From Algicella marina (GTDB lineage: Bacteria > Pseudomonadota > Alphaproteobacteria > Rhodobacterales > Rhodobacteraceae), in contig NZ_CP046620.1 in the NCBI RefSeq assembly GCF_009931615.1, forward strand, positions 558,001 to 622,000: a stretch of 64,000 nt of DNA, read 5' to 3'. Position 1 is the stretch's first letter; every line of letters starts with the position of its first letter. Position numbers and translations under genes: made by a program. Shown here piece by piece: positions 61,709-64,000 of this stretch. Below the pieces are notes generated by a model, which was not told the DNA's origin, did no database searches, and was given only the letters and a program-made list of their open reading frames with translations.

Positions 61709-62379
61709 CGGGTTGCCAGATCGGGTGTCAGGCCGGAGATGGGCCCTGACCACACGGAGGTGCCGCGCTCCAGCAGTACGGCGGTATCGGCGATCGACCT
61801 AAGTTCCTTCAGCGACTTGTCGATGATGAGGAGCGAAAGGCCGGTCTCGGCTTTCAGCGTGCCGATGGCTGCCCAGATTTCCTGCCGGACAAGGGGGGCC
61901 AGGCCCTCCGTCGCCTCGTCGAGGATCAGAAGGCGCGGATTGGTCATCAGGGCGCGGGAGATGGCGAGCATCTGCTGTTCGCCGCCCGAGAGCGTGGCGG
62001 CGTTCTGGCCCCTGCGCTCGGCGAGGCGGGGAAAAAGCGCCGTAACACGGGCCATGTTCCAGTGGCCGGGACGGGCGGCGGCGAGGAGGTTTTCGGAAAC
62101 GGAGAGGTTCGGAAAGCAGCGGCGGCCTTCAGGCACGAGGCCAATGCCGAGGCGGGCGGCCTTGTGGGCGGGAAGGTCGGCGAGTGACCGACCGGCGAAG
62201 GTAATTGTGCCGCCCGCGGGCAGCAGGCGGCAGATCGCCTTCACCGTCGTGGATTTGCCCATTCCGTTGCGGCCCATGAGTGCCAATGCCTCACCTTCGG
62301 CAATAGTCAGCGAAACGCCGAAGAGCGCCTGTGCGGGGCCGTATGAGGCGGAGACGTTTTCAAGGGACAAGAGGCTCAT
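61693..62379 (-). CDS. livF: Branched-chain amino-acid-type ABC ATPase LivF
   Basis: A 228-aa ATPase. MSLLSLENVSASYGPAQALFGVSL, GRNGMGKST, LSGGEQQMLAISRAL and LLILDEATEGLAP are typical LivF. The start overlaps the end of livG by 4 bases (ATGA). Its 3' end overlaps the LysR gene. With LivG and LivM it forms a HAAT-type importer; the binding protein and LivH are outside the window. Confidence 0.92.
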   Translation of the reverse strand: MSLLSLENVSASYGPAQALFGVSLTIAEGEALALMGRNGMGKSTTVKAICRLLPAGGTITFAGRSLADLPAHKAARLGIGLVPEGRRCFPNLSVSENLLAAARPGHWNMARVTALFPRLAERRGQNAATLSGGEQQMLAISRALMTNPRLLILDEATEGLAPLVRQEIWAAIGTLKAETGLSLLIIDKSLKELRSIADTAVLLERGTSVWSGPISGLTPDLATRYLGI

Positions 62380-63119
62380 GCGTCCTGCCCCAGATAGGCT
62401 TCGCGCACCACCGGATTGGCGCGGATCTCATCGGTTGTACCGGTGGCGATGACTTCGCCGTAGACGAGGACGGAGATGCGGTCGGCCAGCGCGAAGACGG
62501 CATCCATGTCGTGTTCCACCAACAGGATCGGGGCTTGGGTGCGGAGTGTGGCCAGAAAGTCGGTCATGTTCTGGGAGCCTTCAGAGCCGAGCCCGGCCAT
62601 GGGTTCATCGAGGAGGAAGGCCTTTGGCTCCAGCGTCAGGGCGATGGCGAGTTCCAGCAGGCGGCGCTGGCCGTGGCTGAGGGCGGAGACGGGCGTGGCG
62701 GCCTGCCCGGCAAGACCGACGCGGGTGAGCGCGGCCTGCGCCCGTTGGCGGAGAGTGTCCACAGGACGACCCCACAGACGGAAGGGCCGACCGTTGGTGG
62801 CGGTTGCGCCGAGCAGAGCGTTCTGCAGTACCGTGTCCTGCATCGCCAGTTGCGATACCTGAAAGGTGCGGGCGAGGCCTGCGCGCGCGCGGGCAGGAGT
62901 GGAAAGATGGGTGATATCTTCGCCGCAGAGATGGACGCTGCCGTTGTCTGGCTTCAGTGCACCGGCGATCTGGGCGATCAGGGTCGATTTGCCCGCACCG
63001 TTGGGGCCGATGAGGGCATGGATTTCTCCGGGGCAAAGAGTGAGGGAGACAGATTTGCTGGCTTCGAGTGCGCCGAAGCGCTTAGAGAGGCCGCGCGTTT
63101 CCAGAACCGGGTCAGACAT
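62376..63119 (-). CDS. livG: Branched-chain amino-acid-type ABC ATPase LivG
   Basis: A 247-aa ATPase: [69 protein letters not shown]. The Walker B/D-loop is the LivG form. The start overlaps the end of livM by 8 bases. The signature reads LSHGQ in place of LSGGQ, a known LivG variant. Confidence 0.92.
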   Translation of the reverse strand: MSDPVLETRGLSKRFGALEASKSVSLTLCPGEIHALIGPNGAGKSTLIAQIAGALKPDNGSVHLCGEDITHLSTPARARAGLARTFQVSQLAMQDTVLQNALLGATATNGRPFRLWGRPVDTLRQRAQAALTRVGLAGQAATPVSALSHGQRRLLELAIALTLEPKAFLLDEPMAGLGSEGSQNMTDFLATLRTQAPILLVEHDMDAVFALADRISVLVYGEVIATGTTDEIRANPVVREAYLGQDA

Positions 63120-64000
63120 GGGGCCGGGCCTTTCCGGCGGCGATGCCGACCAGGCCGCCGGGGGCGAAGAGCACCGTCACCAACAGGATGAGGCCAAGTG
63201 CGATCTGCCAATAATCCGAGACGCCGCCGAGCAGTTCTTCCAGCAGGATGAACAGGGCCGCGCCCGCGACCGGCCCGAAAAGGCGGGCGGTGCCGCCGAG
63301 AATGACGAGGATCATGATCTCTCCACTGGTTTGCCAAGAGAACATGGCCGGAGAGACGAAGCGGTTGAGATCGGCATAGAGCGCGCCTGCAAGGCCGGTG
63401 ATCATGCCGGAGAGGGTGAAGGCGAGAAGGCGGAGGCGGTAGGGCGAGAGGCCGACAGCCTCCACCCGCGCGTGGGCTTGCCGGGCGGCATTGAGTGAAA
63501 GGCCGAAGGGTGAGCGGGCGAGCATGGCTGCGAAGGCGAGGGCGGCGAGCAGCACGGCGAGGGCAAGACCGTAGAACTGGATCGGATCGAGCGTGTTGAG
63601 GCCGGGAAAGCCGTTGCGCACGTAGATCGGCAACCCGTCCTCGCCGCCATAGGCGGGCCAGCTGATCGCGAAGTAGAAGAACATCTGGCCGAAGGCGAGC
63701 GTGATCATGATGAAGTAGACGCCGGAGGTGCGCAGCGACAGCGCGCCGATGGCCAGCGCGGCAAGGCCGGAGGCGGCGAGGGCGGTGGCCCAGATGATGG
63801 GCATCGATTTGGTGCCCTCGATCAGGACCGGCCAATCGGTGAGGGGCGTGTAGCTTTGCGCGTGGCTGGCGAGGATGCCCATCGCGTAACCGCCGAGACC
63901 GAAGAAGGCCGCGTGGCCGAGCGAGACGAGCCCGCCGAGGCCAAGGGCGATATTCAGGCCAACACCTGCGAGCGCCAGGATGGCGACCTTGGTGCAAAGC
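63112..64000 (-). CDS. livM: LivM-type ABC permease (5' end cut by window edge)
   Basis: The readable part (about 296 residues) has LNIALGLGGLVSLGHAAFFGLGGYAMGILASHA, YFIMITLAFGQMFFYFAISW and GALYADLNRFVSPAMFSWQTSGEIMILVILGGTARLFGPVAGAALFIL, which is LivM. The frame continues past 64000, so the start codon lies outside; an internal ATG at 63882 is not the start. It precedes livG with an 8-base overlap. Confidence 0.9.
   Translation of the reverse strand, partial: LCTKVAILALAGVGLNIALGLGGLVSLGHAAFFGLGGYAMGILASHAQSYTPLTDWPVLIEGTKSMPIIWATALAASGLAALAIGALSLRTSGVYFIMITLAFGQMFFYFAISWPAYGGEDGLPIYVRNGFPGLNTLDPIQFYGLALAVLLAALAFAAMLARSPFGLSLNAARQAHARVEAVGLSPYRLRLLAFTLSGMITGLAGALYADLNRFVSPAMFSWQTSGEIMILVILGGTARLFGPVAGAALFILLEELLGGVSDYWQIALGLILLVTVLFAPGGLVGIAAGKARPHV

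Overview
The window looks like a chromosomal segment of an alphaproteobacterium, most likely a member of the Rhodobacterales. The grounds are indirect: GC-rich genes using GCG, CTG and GGC codons, a PreT/PreA-HydA-PydC pyrimidine set with a RutR-like regulator, a ChvE/GguA/GguB/GbpR sugar system, and DUF2161, DUF2270 and DUF3775 proteins common in that order. No rRNA, tRNA, CRISPR array, transposase or phage gene was seen. The window cuts a gene at each end.

Bases 1-10700 form an oxalate/C1 island of visibly lower GC than the rest. A minus-strand operon runs gntR, oxalyl-CoA decarboxylase (oxc), formyl-CoA transferase (frc), a 10-formyl-THF-hydrolase-like formyltransferase, formate-THF ligase (fhs), a universal stress protein and a TctC-type binding protein (cut by the left edge). 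Diverging from it is a pair of atypical succinyl-CoA-synthetase-like subunits (386 and 292 aa). Two near-identical 17-base sites (TGGTATACCATAYGCCA) lie on the -10 regions of the two divergent promoters. The inferred flow is oxalate -> oxalyl-CoA -> formyl-CoA -> formate -> 10-formyl-THF. The SucCD-like enzyme would either make oxalyl-CoA directly or prime the cycle.

Bases 10700-13930 hold an RTX serralysin-like metalloprotease and a small exported protein. Bases 13930-39100 contain a reductive pyrimidine-degradation set interspersed with unrelated genes. The set is PreT, PreA, a RutR-like TetR, beta-alanine:pyruvate transaminase, N-carbamoyl-beta-alanine amidohydrolase, dihydropyrimidinase and a thiamine-precursor-type ABC importer. 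Together these would import a pyrimidine, reduce it, open the ring twice and deaminate the beta-alanine. The inserted genes include a methyltransferase between preT and preA, a three-module exported protein, a MetOD1/histidine-kinase pair, a TetR/glyoxalase divergon with two palindromic operators, a MerR gene with a textbook 19-bp-spacer promoter, a GH114-like protein, and a membrane-anchored tandem L7/L12-CTD-like protein.

Bases 39100-48220 carry hypothetical proteins, a DksA-type zinc-finger pair, a DUF2161 nuclease-fold protein, a 935-aa HEFGH metallopeptidase-like protein, a membrane-anchored histidine phosphatase, an M28 aminopeptidase and a DUF3775 protein. Bases 48220-54020 hold an FAD dehydrogenase/transaldolase-like/M20 amidohydrolase operon, a NYN-type RNase, and an ECF41-type sigma factor with its carboxymuconolactone-decarboxylase partner and a recognisable ECF41 promoter.

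Bases 54020-61710 are a sugar-oxidation locus: chvE-gguA-gguB, arabonate-type dehydratase and galactose/arabinose 1-dehydrogenase, with a divergent gbpR-like LysR. The right end (61693-64000) is the livF-livG-livM part of a branched-chain-amino-acid-type ABC importer. Functional calls rest on reading motifs by eye; no database search was run.
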